Of a stretch of 64,000 bases of DNA, positions 34,714 to 45,667 are shown piece after piece. This stretch comes from Tetracentron sinense (lineage: Eukaryota > Streptophyta > Magnoliopsida > Trochodendrales > Trochodendraceae): NCBI GenBank assembly GCA_015143295.1, contig CM026562.1, forward strand, positions 12,924,041 to 12,988,040. The letters are read 5' to 3'. The first letter of the stretch is position 1. Every line of letters begins with the position of its first letter. The notes below the pieces were generated by a model. It worked only from the letters and a program-made list of their open reading frames with translations, did not search any database and was not told where the DNA came from. The position numbers and the translations under genes are program-made.

Positions 34714-35880
34714 ATAGTGTACATGTTACATAGCCTATGTGTTCTTCATGTTTTATTTATGTCATAGAGCTATTTTTTTGTTATTTTCTTTAAGTAATAA
34801 AAAATCCAAAAACATTCAAAAATTGAAAAATATGCAAAAAATAATGTGTTTGTATGACCTCATTTGTCCTATCTTTTTGCTTAATGTAATTTCCTTGAAA
34901 TCATCTTTAACCATATAATCCAAGAATAAATATTTCATAGGATTGATTAAAATAGGATAGTTCAATTGTTGGTTCGATCTTGTGATTGAATTTGGTCATG
35001 CTAATTAACCTCAGTTAGAGTTGAGCATACAATGATGTTCTAATTTGCACATGCACTCTGACTGATTCTTTAGATGGTTTTAGTTCCTATTTAAAGGTTC
35101 TGATATTATACCATATGGTTCCCTAGATTAATCAAATCTAGAATAACCAATGTCATAAAAACTTCCATAAGGTGAGCCCCCTAGATATAAAAATCATGGA
35201 CATGGAGAGGACTACCTGTGAGTTTGTGTGATAGCTACTAGTGAATGCAAACAGTGAGTAATGGCTACCTAGACAAACAGTAGATATCTATATGGATTGC
35301 TAGTGTGAAAGCCCCTACTGTCATTAGAAAGAGCTACCTTCTCACTTGAGTGAAAGTCACCAGTGTACTAAAAACTATATATGTGTACTCCAAAAAGAAT
35401 TTTCAGAATGAGTACAATTTGACTGAAAAAGAAATGAAATAAATTTGTTAGTCAAATTTGGGATAAAAATTGCTCATCAGATAAATATGGATGATTATTG
35501 GTTTTAAATCTAGTTTTTGAAAATTTTAGAGTCCCATTTGAGATATAATGTCAAAATCAAGATTAAGAAAAGAAACCAATTCAAAGAGTCAAGTAATGAA
35601 TTTTGATTTCATAATCACATTACTTCTAATTGTATCTTGACTCTAATTGTGAATTTGATGCAAATACCATATTTAATCACCGGTGAAAATCAATTAATGT
35701 TTACATAATCCTTGTTTATGTCTATACTTGATATATCAATTCTTGGGTGATTATTATTTATGATTTTTATGAAATCACATGTTGCATATTTTTTGGTCAG
35801 TTGGTCATTTTGAGGTGAAAATGAATTTTCAATGTTCCATTGGTTGAGGGGGAGAAAAGGTTTTAATTGTAAAATTTTAA
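34714..35880 (+). other. Long pol-to-third-ORF spacer, no gene
   Basis: About 1.2 kb of AT-rich sequence without a believable frame. The AGGGGGAG purine tract near 35848 is an extra polypurine-like copy. The spacer separates pol from the promoter-like module at 35894. Confidence 0.6.
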
Positions 35881-35893
35881 AAATTTTCAGACC

Positions 35894-35951
35894 ACCGATC
35901 GCTCGGTGCTAAATACCGATCGATCGGTCTTTCGTGAACAGTGTTATAAAA
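35894..35951 (+). promoter_or_regulatory. Palindrome pair and TATA box before the third ORF
   Basis: ACCGATCGCTCGGT at 35894-35907 and ACCGATCGATCGGT at 35915-35928 are 21 bp apart and are exactly the word used in this element's LTR. TATAAAA follows at 35945-35951, and the third ORF starts at 36152. It reads as a compact copy of the LTR promoter architecture. Confidence 0.6.
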
Positions 35952-36151
35952 CCCTCATTTCTATTTTTTTTTGTTCACTTGTTCTCCGACCTCTAGAGCG
36001 ATCCCTCGGTTCCTTCTCCTACAAATCCTTCATACGGTCATTCCTTTCTATTTTAAAGGTTTCCCAAGCATCTAAAAGGTAAGATTTGTGGATTTTCTTC
36101 GATTTAGATTGATTTTCTCGTCTAGGGCATTGTTTTCTTGCATTTTCTTCC

Positions 36152-37443
36152 ATGGCCTTCGTTTTGTCGTTAATCCTTCTTGCCTATCTCATGTCTGGCG
36201 TTCCCAAACGTCGGAGGTTGGTCCTCAACAACCAAGAGGATCCTCCTCAAGATGAGGAAAACCTAGAGCCATCTACTTTCACTCCAATAGGGCATGGTAT
36301 TTCCATTGGGGACAGACCAATTCGTAGAATCATTGATTCTACTGCTGAGAATCGCCAAAAGGCTTTGGCTGATAAATCTGGTAAAAACAAGGGTAAAGCC
36401 TCATCTTCCCATGCCAGTCTATCATCTTCTTTCATTAATCCTTCGGCTGCTCAACTTTACCGTGAATATTTTAGCAAAAAGGCTATCATGGTTGAGCGTG
36501 GAATTCAAATTTTGGATTTTGCTGATTATTATCTTCCTAAACTCATTACCGATCGTAAATGGGAAGGTATTCTCCATCTATCATGTCCAGCTCCTATTCG
36601 GTTGGTTCAGGAATTTTATTCCAATTTTTCTGAAATCAACTTGAAAACTTGGTCTTTCAAAACTAAAGCTTTAGAAAAATCTGTGGTAATAAATCCTGAT
36701 TTAATTGCTGCTATTCTTGGTTGTCCTCGAGTTCTAAATGCTTATTATCCTTATAGATATAAGACTGATGAGGATAAAGAACCCATGGAACAAGTTGTTA
36801 CCTTTCTAAGTGGCACTCCTTCATTTTGGGTTGGTTCTCTCATTGAAGTGTCTAAACTCACTAGGGATGCAAGACTTGTAAACCTAGTCATGAGTGCCAA
36901 TATCCACCCAAAGGTACATACTGTAGACCTTAGGGAAGAAAGAGCTCGATTTCTATTCAGTCTTCTTCGTGGGGATGATATTGATCTTGGAGCACATTTT
37001 ATCGATTTGATGATCCAAGCTCATCGATCTGACACTGTAGTTGGAGCCCTTCCCTTTGGATCTCTTATCACTAAACTTCTTGGTTTACAAGGGGTATTTG
37101 CACCTCCTGGTGCTCCTACTCGAGTACCTAAGGGTCCAATCAATAAAAAGACCCTATCTCAGAGTTTCTCACATGCCTCAGTTCGAGATACAGAGAGGAG
37201 GGAGCAGAAGTTGGTGTTGGGTCATCTCGTCCTCCACCAACCACTATGGATGATCTTGGGAGGATGATGAGAGAGATGCAGATGGATCTCCGGACTCATA
37301 TTTCTTCATACGAGGAGTTTACTACAAAGGTTCGTGGTAGACTTGGATCTCTCGATGCAGCCGTGCTAGGAGTACAGAGAGATGTTCGAGATTTTCGGGC
37401 TTACTATGAGTCACAGCTCACTTCTGATGATGACCAGGAGTGA
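36152..37443 (+). pseudogene. Third ORF of young Sirevirus (env-like / putative plant transposon protein)
   Basis: A 371-residue frame from ATG 36152 continues, after a frameshift near 37245, in a 65-residue frame (37246-37443). The N-terminal 16 residues are hydrophobic but are followed by PKRRR, so a later Met (36191) may be the true start. The middle (about residues 95-310) has YLPKLITDRKWEGIL, LVQEFYSNF and LKTWSFKTKAL, resembling an uncharacterised plant transposon-protein domain common after pol in Sireviruses. The C-terminal part is helical and charged. Role unknown: it has been called env-like, but nuclear or regulatory roles are equally open. It has its own upstream TATA and palindromes. 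Confident as a Sirevirus ORF, not as an envelope. Confidence 0.75.
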
Positions 37444-38016
37444 TAGTTCGTGATAGGAGTTTATCTTAGTCAAGTATCAGTTTTTATTTGACATTTTGAT
37501 GTATTTTGTCTTGGTTGTACTTCGTACAAACCTACTTGGATATTATTGACTTGTTATGGATGTATACATTTGAATGGGTTATGCTCATTATTTTCTATCT
37601 CGTCTCATTTTAATGATTTATGCATTCCTTTTCTAATCCACCTTTGGCATTTCGAGCCAAAAAGGGGGAGAATGTGTTACATGGTATTAAGATGTCATGG
37701 ATGATGGATGAGACCTGTTATGGATTGTGGAATTGTGAATGGTTATACATGTTTTCATGAATGGTTTTGAATGGTTATACATGTTTTCATTCTTATCCTA
37801 TTGCTTATTTCCCATGCTTCACAGGTTTTTGATTTAGCATGTGCAGGCAAACAGGTTCTAAGTTTGGTAAATCATGACAAGTTAACATGTCAAAAGTCAT
37901 GTAATTATTTTTGAGTCATGTAAAGGTCAATTTTCCATTTTTGAATCAATTGAGAAAATTTGAACCTAGTATATGAATTAGTCTTGTTTTGTCCCGGAAT
38001 TGCCAAAGGGGGAGAT
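37444..38016 (+). other. 3' untranslated region with two polypurine tracts
   Basis: No gene is seen. AAAAAGGGGGAGA at about 37661-37673 and CAAAGGGGGAGAT at 38005-38016 are two well-formed purine tracts, the second adjacent to LTR3. Confidence 0.7.
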
Positions 38017-39244
38017 TGTAAATCCCTAAATAGGTGTTGGCAAATTCCGTGATCATTAGATAGGTCAGTTGAGTCGAGTCGTCGAGTCATGTTTAACTTG
38101 TCAGAAGAGAAGAGCTAAAGCTTAAGGAAGATTGAAGAAAGTGAAGGACAAAGCTTCTACTCCGGATCTAGACAGGTAATGGACTTAGAGACCCTACCTA
38201 GGTTGGATTTGACTTAGATAACCCTAAAAATACCTAGGAGGATAGTTTTAAGCCTACCAAAGATATTTGATCTTAGTTGAATCAAATAAAAATAAAATGA
38301 AAATGGTTTGGCAAAAATTCTGTCTCAACCGATCGCTCGGTATTGCGACCGATCGATCGGTGGCCTACCGAGCGATCGGTGGCTATCGACTGGACCAAAT
38401 TTTTGTATGGGGAAATTTTCCAGAGAGATGATTTATGACCGAGCGATCGGTCATTAGAACCGATCGATCCGTTGTGAACCGAGCGATCGGTAGTGAGCAC
38501 CGATCGATCGGTCCCCGTAAAAAGAATTTTTCTTTTTCTGGATTCTTTTTTTAACCCTATATAAACAACTTTTGAGAGACCTAATTCGGGTCTTTGATAT
38601 TTTTTGAAAGAGTAGAGGTCTGAGAAACTCTTCTAAGGTTTTTCTTATTGCTTTTATTAGATCTTTGTTGATCCCTCATCTTTCTAAGATCCTAGAGAAT
38701 GCAAGTATAGATTTAAATCTTTGATCTTGCATTGTGTGATCTCAGATCTGTATGAGATCCCTCTAGGGTTTGAAAATTTACTAAATTGATTCACAACCCT
38801 ACACCTTGTGTGTGTCCGGTGTTTGATCCGGAGCCTTCGTGGAAGGAGATCGATCGTGTGTGATCGTGGATTTGAAGTCGCTTGAAAAGATTTGGTCGGT
38901 GTGGAACCGAAGCTGCTAAGGCGGAGATCGAACCTGCTGGTTCGTGGAAATCAAGAGTAAGAGTCTATACCTAGGAACGTCGTTTCTGTTTTGGTAAGGT
39001 CTTGTCTTGTACTTGATATCTTTTTATAGTGAAGTTTATTGCTGGACAAGGTCCCGTGGTTTTTTTCCCGTTAGGGTTTTCCACGTAAAAATCTTCTGTG
39101 TTTGATTTGTGTGGATTGTCTGATTGAATTAATCATTGATTACTAAACATATTAATTGAAAAATTAAAATTGGTTAGAAATTATTAGATAGACCTATTCA
39201 CCCCCCCTCTAGGTCTTAGAGATCATTGATCTGGATAAATTTCA
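38017..39244 (+). repeat. Sirevirus LTR3 (1,228 bp)
   Basis: TGTAAATCCC to AAATTTCA, then the target duplicate AGTTC at 39245-39249. Nearly identical to LTR2. Palindromes start at 38328, TATA at 38558. Confidence 0.93.
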
Positions 39245-40965
39245 AGTTCATTTATAACTAAGTAGTAATCTGACTGTTTTGATTCCACCAAAGTACTCTC
39301 TACCTGAGGGACTACAATACGGTGACAGTTGGATAGTCAGAAAGCTATTCGAGTCATGATGAATTTCAAACAAGAAATCCATACTCATTAATTTGAGAGA
39401 TTATCCAAGTTCCGGGTAAGACAATCGATTAAGCTTAAATCCTACGCAGGTGATTTTTGAAATCAAATAAGTTTGAAATATATTTTTATTAAAATATATT
39501 ATACTTATAAAAAGCTTTCCTCAAAATGTTTTACATGAGAAAATGTTTCTCATGGCTTAATCAAATGTCTTCAAATGTGCAATGGGCAATGAGTTAGATA
39601 GTATATTAATCTCGAAGGTCCATTAGAGATAATATTATAAGAAGGATCAATTGAATTAAAAAGTTTATGTGGCGGGATCCTTAATGGTTAATGTTTTTAC
39701 ACTGGGATTCAATTGCAACATGGATATCTCACGTCACTTACAATTCTGATGTAATTCCTATTTAGGGTCAATGTGATAAAATTGGGTAAGCCAAGGTTAG
39801 AATGTCCCAGAGCAATCTGTGGAGATACTCACATAAGAAATACAAGCTCAATAATAGATTAAATGTTAATCTATAATTTAAATTATTAAATGCTAATCAT
39901 TAATAAAATGGAGTTAATGTTAATCTATGGTTTAGATTAAAAGTTAATCTAAATTAAAGGATATTAATAATGATTATTTAATTAATATAAAATAAGGGGA
40001 AATGGGTTTGACCCATATCCATTAAACCGATAAAGTATGGAATTTGCTAGTGTGCTCAAACCCATGGAATAAATCCCTAGGGTGGGGCGCCTATTTGAGT
40101 TTCCTAATTGGATTAGGAATTGGTTTTTTTAATAATTATTAATTAAATACTCCTTATTTCATGGGATTAGATTCCAATACTTGGAATACAAGAAAGAAGG
40201 AGATAAGAGTAGAGTTTTATTAAAACTTGGAGACCAAGATTCACAAAGGCTCATGCCCCTCTTAGCTCACGCCCACCCGTTTGGGGGTTTCCTAATTTGA
40301 TTAGGATTCTTAAAAGTTAGTAGTTTGTTGGGATCCCTAGAATCTAGGGAATTAGTTACACCCCTTTAGTTAAGGAGTCCTTTTAGGAAAAGGAAGCCTA
40401 AATTAGAAAGTTAGTTATAACTAATGATAAGAGTTATTATTAATTAGTAACTCTTCAAAGGGATAACTTCTAATTGGAGTAGGATTAGGATACGATCCTA
40501 ATCTATAAATACCCCATACCCCAAAATGTGTGGGAGAGGATTGTCATTATTTTCAACTTTCCCCAAACAGTGAGATAGAGAGAAAAAGAGAGAAAACTCT
40601 CTTAAATTTTCGTGAGCCCCTAGGGTGTTTCCAAGTTGGTTTTTGAAGCTAGGGTTTTGAACCCACAGTTTATGCGAGATAGAAAGTCTACTCCATCATC
40701 TCTTCTTCATCTCTTTCTTCTTCAATACCAAGTAGAGATTCAAAAGCTTCGTGCGGATAGCGAAGAACAAAGATTGAGCTTAAAGTATTTCTTCGAGAAA
40801 TCTCTACAAAGAGTTCTGACAGTTCGAGTTGGTTTTTGCTTCACCGGTGAACATCATTCACCGAGGTAATTCTCTAAACATGTAGATAGTATTATTTGCT
40901 TACTATAGTGTAAAGATCCTTGGGATCGAGTTTTTCACATAAATTTTTTATCTGGATTCCCTTCA
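39245..40965 (+). repeat. LTR-type insertion, right part (split)
   Basis: Continues 22629-23106 after the Sirevirus block and matches 56814-58508. It contains TATAAATA at 40504-40511 and ends GGATTCCCTTCA at 40965. There is no internal region, so it is a solo LTR of roughly 2.2 kb. The open frame at 40636-40869 lies in transcribed LTR sequence and I do not count it as a gene. Confidence 0.8.
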
Positions 40966-41657
40966 AACCGTCGACGTCTGCATGGAGGAAGCTTAGAACG
41001 GCTAGCTTTTCAACGACTAAATCGCATTACATGCTACACCAATGGCTATAATCATCCAAGCCCTATAAATTGAGTTCATATATGAACTATGAACAACCAC
41101 TGATCATCCATTAAGCTTACATTGATTATTGCATTCAACTGTCATCAATCATACGGTGAAAATCCCAAAATCCTTAAATCCTCCTATTTGAGCTTTTAAC
41201 TTCCAATCATTTGAGTGATTTATAGAAGAGTGATTTCAATCTTATCAAGGTCATTAAGGAGCCTTGTACTTGGATTCAAATCCATCTTACTTTGAAGAAA
41301 ATCAAGAATCTGTGTATTCTTGTCCGAGAAGCTGGAAAGCTTTAAGAAGACAAGAGAGAGTATTCTCTTGTATCAAAAGTGGTGTCCCAACTTGTGAAGG
41401 GAATTGTAAAGGTTAGGACTCACCTAGAAGAAGTCTAAACGATTTGGAAATAAAATCGTGTGAATCCTTGAAGCGGGAAGCTGAAAGGCGGGGACGTAGA
41501 CAAGTTGTCGAACCTCGTGAACAAGCTCTCGGTGTTTGTGTCTCTTTATCTTTCTATCCTTTTTATTGCTTGTTGCATTGCCTTAAATTTATTAATTCCA
41601 TAAAATAGTCTAAGGTAAAATTTTACTGTGCCATTGACCCTAATCACCCCCCTCTAG
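40966..41657 (+). repeat. 3' LTR of old Sirevirus, second part
   Basis: It resumes with CGTCGACGTCTG, carries TATAAATT near 41067 and runs to CCCCCCTCTAG at 41657. The final 20 or so bases found at 2390-2409 are missing; an inverted gypsy fragment follows directly. Confidence 0.82.
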
Positions 41658-42894
41658 TGCTATCGACCAGAAACCTCCCCTCGCAACCTAAGGCCAAACT
41701 GCTCGAGCGGAAGTCGACAGTATCAAACCACTCAAGCGGTGCAACACACCTCCGCTCGAGCACAAGTAATGAAACTTAAGTTAAAAATCCTGATTCTCAC
41801 TCAAACTCCCCAAATCCATTCTGAATTCAACATAGTTGATTTTTAAATGATCACATACATGCTATAATTATAAATAAAAAATAGTACTAAACACGAATTT
41901 AAAGGTTTATAGAGTGTTCACTTACCTTTACCCTAGAAATTGAGGGTTTCTACAAAGAGAATCCAACCAAAAGGGGTTTGCCTCGAAGGATCGGTCTCCC
42001 CACAATGAAAGCTCAAGCCTCGAACCCCGGATTTTCCTTCCAAGCTTAAACAATACCCCCAAAACCCTAGAGCCTCCTCTTTTTCCTCCAAAAGCTCTCT
42101 TAGATTAGGTTTTACAAAAGTGAGAAAATTAGGTTTCTCTTTCTATTTATACTCTCCATTATTTATGCTTTTACTTAATTACCCCTACTAATAGTGTTTA
42201 GCTCCAATTCTTAGTTAACCCACATGATAGATAGTTGCTCATGGCCAAACACATGCTAGCAATATTACCAAAGCACCCTTAAACTAGGAATTTACAAAAA
42301 TACCCTTAGAAGCAAAAATGGAAATTTAGAATCACTACATTCTATCCTCCTTACTGATAATTTTGTCCTCGAAATTTAACATACCTCAATCAAGAAAAGA
42401 TGTGGATATTTCTTCCTCATTTCCAACTCTAACTCCCACAAAGCTTCATCTTCGTCATGATGGTTCTACTGAACTTTCACTAATGAAATGGACTTTGCCC
42501 GAAGTTGCTTCATCATCCGGTCTAAGACACAAATTGACTCCTCCATATAAGAAGCATCATGCCTAAGCTCCAAGGCATTGAAATCAATGTTGTGCGATTC
42601 TTCCCTCGCGAATTTTCTCAACCGAGGCACTTTGAAAACATTATGCACACTTGACAAACTAGGTGGTAAAGCAAGCCTGTAAGTCACTACCCCAATTTTA
42701 TCCAATCTCGAATGGTCCGATGAATCTAGGTGACAACTTCCCATTTTTCTTTCTAAATCTCACTACACCCTTCATAGGTGAAACCTTTTCAAAAGAACAT
42801 GATCACCCACTACAAATTCTGAACTTCTCCTATGCATGTTTGCATAACTGTTTTGCCACAATACGCAACCGCTCTAGGTTTCTGGTCGATAACA
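41658..42894 (-). mobile_element. Inverted gypsy fragment (left arm) with 19 bp inverted ends
   Basis: On the minus strand: end of integrase/pol C-terminus (42890 to about 42360; VTYRLALPPSLSSVHNVFKVP is within it), purine tract, then LTR start TGTAGTG at 42339 running to 41658. It matches the plus-strand segment from about 53513 to 54742 as an inverted copy. Both ends read TG(C/T)TATCGACCAGAAACCT inward (41658-41676 and 42876-42894). No target duplication was found, so it looks like a rearranged piece rather than a clean insertion. Confidence 0.75.
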
Positions 42895-42907
42895 CTTGAC
42901 ACAAATG

Positions 42908-44074
42908 TTACACTGGCTCAGTCTCTGCTGCTGGCTCAACATCAGTCTCTAGGTCCTCTGGTAGCACTAGCTCAGCTGTTGCAGATTGAAGAATGATAGG
43001 GGAATGGGTAAGAGAATGAGTAGGAGATGAAATGGGGTCATGTGAGGAAGGTAGTGGATCAGAAGAGTCAGGAATGGAGGAAGGGGGTGTTGGAGGAGGA
43101 TAATAAGAAGGTGGAGGAGCAGAAATCGGTATAGGAACAGAGGGGTCTGGAATGACAGAAGGATCAAAAGAAGGGATGGTTTGGGATTTTGGAACCCAAA
43201 CATTACTGAACTCAATCCAAGTGTAACCCATATGCATGATAGTTGCTGTTGAGTATACATCCGAATCAGTCAGATTTTTCTTGTCTTGATAGACAGATAA
43301 TGGAACATTAAAATGTTTAAAGATTCTGGTGAGTGCAAGTCCATAAGGCAATCTGCCAAAAGATTTTTTAGATGCATCACGCATGACATACATGATGATG
43401 AAGGTAAGATCAATTAGTTTGGTGGTTAAGATGCACCAAATCAAAAAGACATCAAAGAAAGTGATAAAATCTCTACCACCACCTCTAGGAACTATGTCAT
43501 AGGTGATTATGTGGTGAGCAAGCCTGGCATCAAGGATGAGGTCCTTGAGCTTAGGAGGGGCAGGATTAGTGATGTCTTTGTTGACACACATAACCTTCAA
43601 GGCTTCTACTACATCAAATCCCTCATGGGAAACCCACTAATTAGTGGTGTAATTTTGGAATTCCCCACTTGGCAATTTGAGTATGGTTTGGAGTTTATCA
43701 TGATTAAAAGAAATACGTTTGGCATGAGCATAGGAATTAAGGGTTTTTGTGGTTTTATCATAAGTAAGATGAGAGTAGAATTGTTTTATGAGGTCTGGGT
43801 ACATGAGTTCTCTAAGTTCAAGAAACTTATGCCACTTGAGGGCATGGAATTTAGATGCAAGGATATCTAGCCCTATATCTTTGACAAGAGCAAAATCTAG
43901 AACCTTAACTAATATAGGCTCTCTCTTGATAAAAATCCATATGTAGTTCTTTTGGGCTACCTTGGACTGGAACAAGCTTGGAGCTTCTGTTTGAGATGTT
44001 TCTGCAGCCTTGCCCTTCCATTTCTCTGTTGTGGTTGGTTTCTTCTTTGCTTGCGGCACAGAGAGGTTCTTCAT
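42908..44074 (-). pseudogene. Third ORF of minus-strand Sirevirus, one internal stop
   Basis: From Met 44074: a basic N-terminus (VPQAKKKPTTTEKWKGK), then FHALKWHKFLEL, LIKQFYSHLTYD and LPSGEFQNYTTN, a single in-frame TAG at 43637-43639 where the plus-strand relative has Gln, then an open frame to 42908 with a Pro/Ser-rich stretch and an acidic end. It would be about 388 residues, with domain order as in 17558-19342. Role unknown; there is no clear membrane segment. It is preceded by its own palindrome/TATA module at 44227-44410. Confidence 0.75.
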
Positions 44075-44226
44075 TCTTGGAGCTATGGATTTGAGAGAAA
44101 TGGAATGATTTGGAATGAGTTTGGATGAGATTGGAGAATAATGGAAGAAGATTTGAAGGTTTTGGAATGAGAGGGAAATCAGATTTGAAAAGTATGAATA
44201 GTGAATGATTTGAGAAATTAGGTTTT

Positions 44227-44410
44227 AATTTATAGTCCCGCAGCACTCGTCGACAAATAGGTTGGAATCGTTGCCGAGTGGCTAAGAAAACTCTAATTTT
44301 TATGTCACTCATCGACGAGTAGTGAGAACTCGTCGCCAAGTGGCCAAACTCAACCTACTGTTTTATGCACTCGTCGATGAGTACAACTCTGTACAGTGAC
44401 TCGTCACCAA
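44227..44410 (-). promoter_or_regulatory. Palindrome cluster and TATA box before the third ORF (minus strand)
   Basis: On the minus strand, ACTCGTCGATGAGT-type palindromes at 44369-44382, 44307-44320 and near 44244-44257 precede TATAAATT (plus-strand 44227-44234), about 150 bp before the third-ORF ATG. The word is the same as in this element's LTR. Confidence 0.55.
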
Positions 44411-45667
44411 ATCCATACAATAAATACTTAAATTTTTGAATTTTTAAGTTCAAACCCAATTTCTCATGCCTTAAATCTTCCTTTTAATAAACATACGATT
44501 ATTTTGGACAATGAAAACTACAATTCAAGTAGATATACATAATAAACACAATCCAACTTTCAACATATATCAAACATAAAGCACATTCACCAAAGATTTC
44601 TCAATTTTTCATACTCGGCATATTTTCATTTAATGTCACATAATCTAGCCATGCCTAATTCTCTTCTTAAAGTACTGAATCTATCATAAGGGAGTGGTTT
44701 AGTAAATATGTCAGCAAGTTGGTTATTTGTTTCAACAAATTCAAACATTACATCCTCATTTTGAACATGATCCCTTATGAAATGATATCTAATTTCAATG
44801 TATTTAGTTCTTGAATGTTGAATGAGATTTTTGGTCAAACATATAGCACTTGTATTATCACATTTAATTAGAATTTTATCATAGAATAATTTGAAGTCTT
44901 CTAATTGTTGTTTCATGTAGAGTGTTTGAGCACAACAACTACCAGCTGCTACATATTCAGCCCCAGCTGTTGATAGAGCTACAGAGTTTTGTTTCTTACA
45001 AGACCATGAAACTAATGAGTGTCCTAAGAAGTAACATGTGCCACTAGTGCTCTTCCAATCAACTTTGCATGCAGCAAAGTCAGTATCAGAATAACTAACT
45101 AGTTCTAGTGATGTGTTCTTAGGGTACCACAGTCTTAATTGTTCCAATTAGATATTTGAAAAAAAAAATTATAGCAGTCATATGTGATTCTTTAGGATTA
45201 GCTTGAAATCTTGCACATATGCAAACACTAAACATACTATCAGGTCTACTAGCAATTAAGGATAATAAACTACCAATCATACCTCGATATTTAGTTTCTT
45301 CCACACTTATGCCCTTTTCATCTTTATCCAGCTTTGTAGATGGACTCATGGGAGTGTCAGCTTCCTTTGAGTTGCCCATCCCAAATTTCTTGAGTAGCTC
45401 TCTTGTATACATGGCTTGATTGATGAAGATGTCTTTATTTGTTTGCTTGATTTGAAGCCCGAGGAAGAAACTTAACTCTCCCATCATGCTCATTTCAAAT
45501 TCATCTTGCATGGTTTTAACAATTTCTTGACAAAGAGATTCATTAGTAGAACCAAAAATATTATCATCTACATAGATTTGTACTATAAACATATTATCAT
45601 TTTTGGACTTTATAAACAATGTAGTATCTATTTTTCCTCTAATGAACTCATTTTCAAGTAGAAAGCC

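Larger units (their letters stand above)
23107..39244 (+). mobile_element. Young Sirevirus block with three LTRs
   Basis: Order: LTR1 (23107-24335), internal A (pol deleted), LTR2 (28106-29333), internal B (nearly full), LTR3 (38017-39244). The whole block is flanked by a perfect target duplication AGTTC (23102-23106, 39245-39249). By eye LTR2 and LTR3 differ at about one position in 1,228 and LTR1 differs from both at about seven. So internal B with LTR2 and LTR3 behaves as one recent insertion, and LTR1 with internal A came from another close copy, by unequal or template-switch recombination or by assembly error. Confidence 0.85.
1474..41657 (+). mobile_element. Old Sirevirus (Ty1/copia) with nested insertions
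   Basis: The order is LTR, PBS, gag, protease, integrase, RT, RNase H, third ORF, polypurine tracts, 3' LTR. The separate ORF after pol, the repeated purine tracts and the long coiled-coil Gag are Sirevirus hallmarks. The element is dead: gag, pol and the third ORF all carry stops or frameshifts. It is interrupted at 2640-12326 (Tekay-like element), 19343-21344 (CACTA) and 22629-40965 (LTR-type insertion holding another Sirevirus), and its 5' LTR was hit by the element at 1-1473. The 3' LTR stops at 41657, about 20 bp short of the end seen in the 5' LTR (2409), where it abuts an inverted gypsy fragment. Without insertions it spans roughly 12 kb. Confidence 0.85.

Noticed and set aside
36152-37267. 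Third ORF as a true viral envelope
   Set aside because: Apart from a short hydrophobic N-terminus followed by basic residues I see no cleavable signal, no transmembrane anchor near the C-terminus and no glycoprotein-like Cys pattern.
42967-43260. Leu-rich hydrophobic minus-strand frame
   Set aside because: It overlaps the Pro-rich part of the third ORF in another frame and is a shadow of it.
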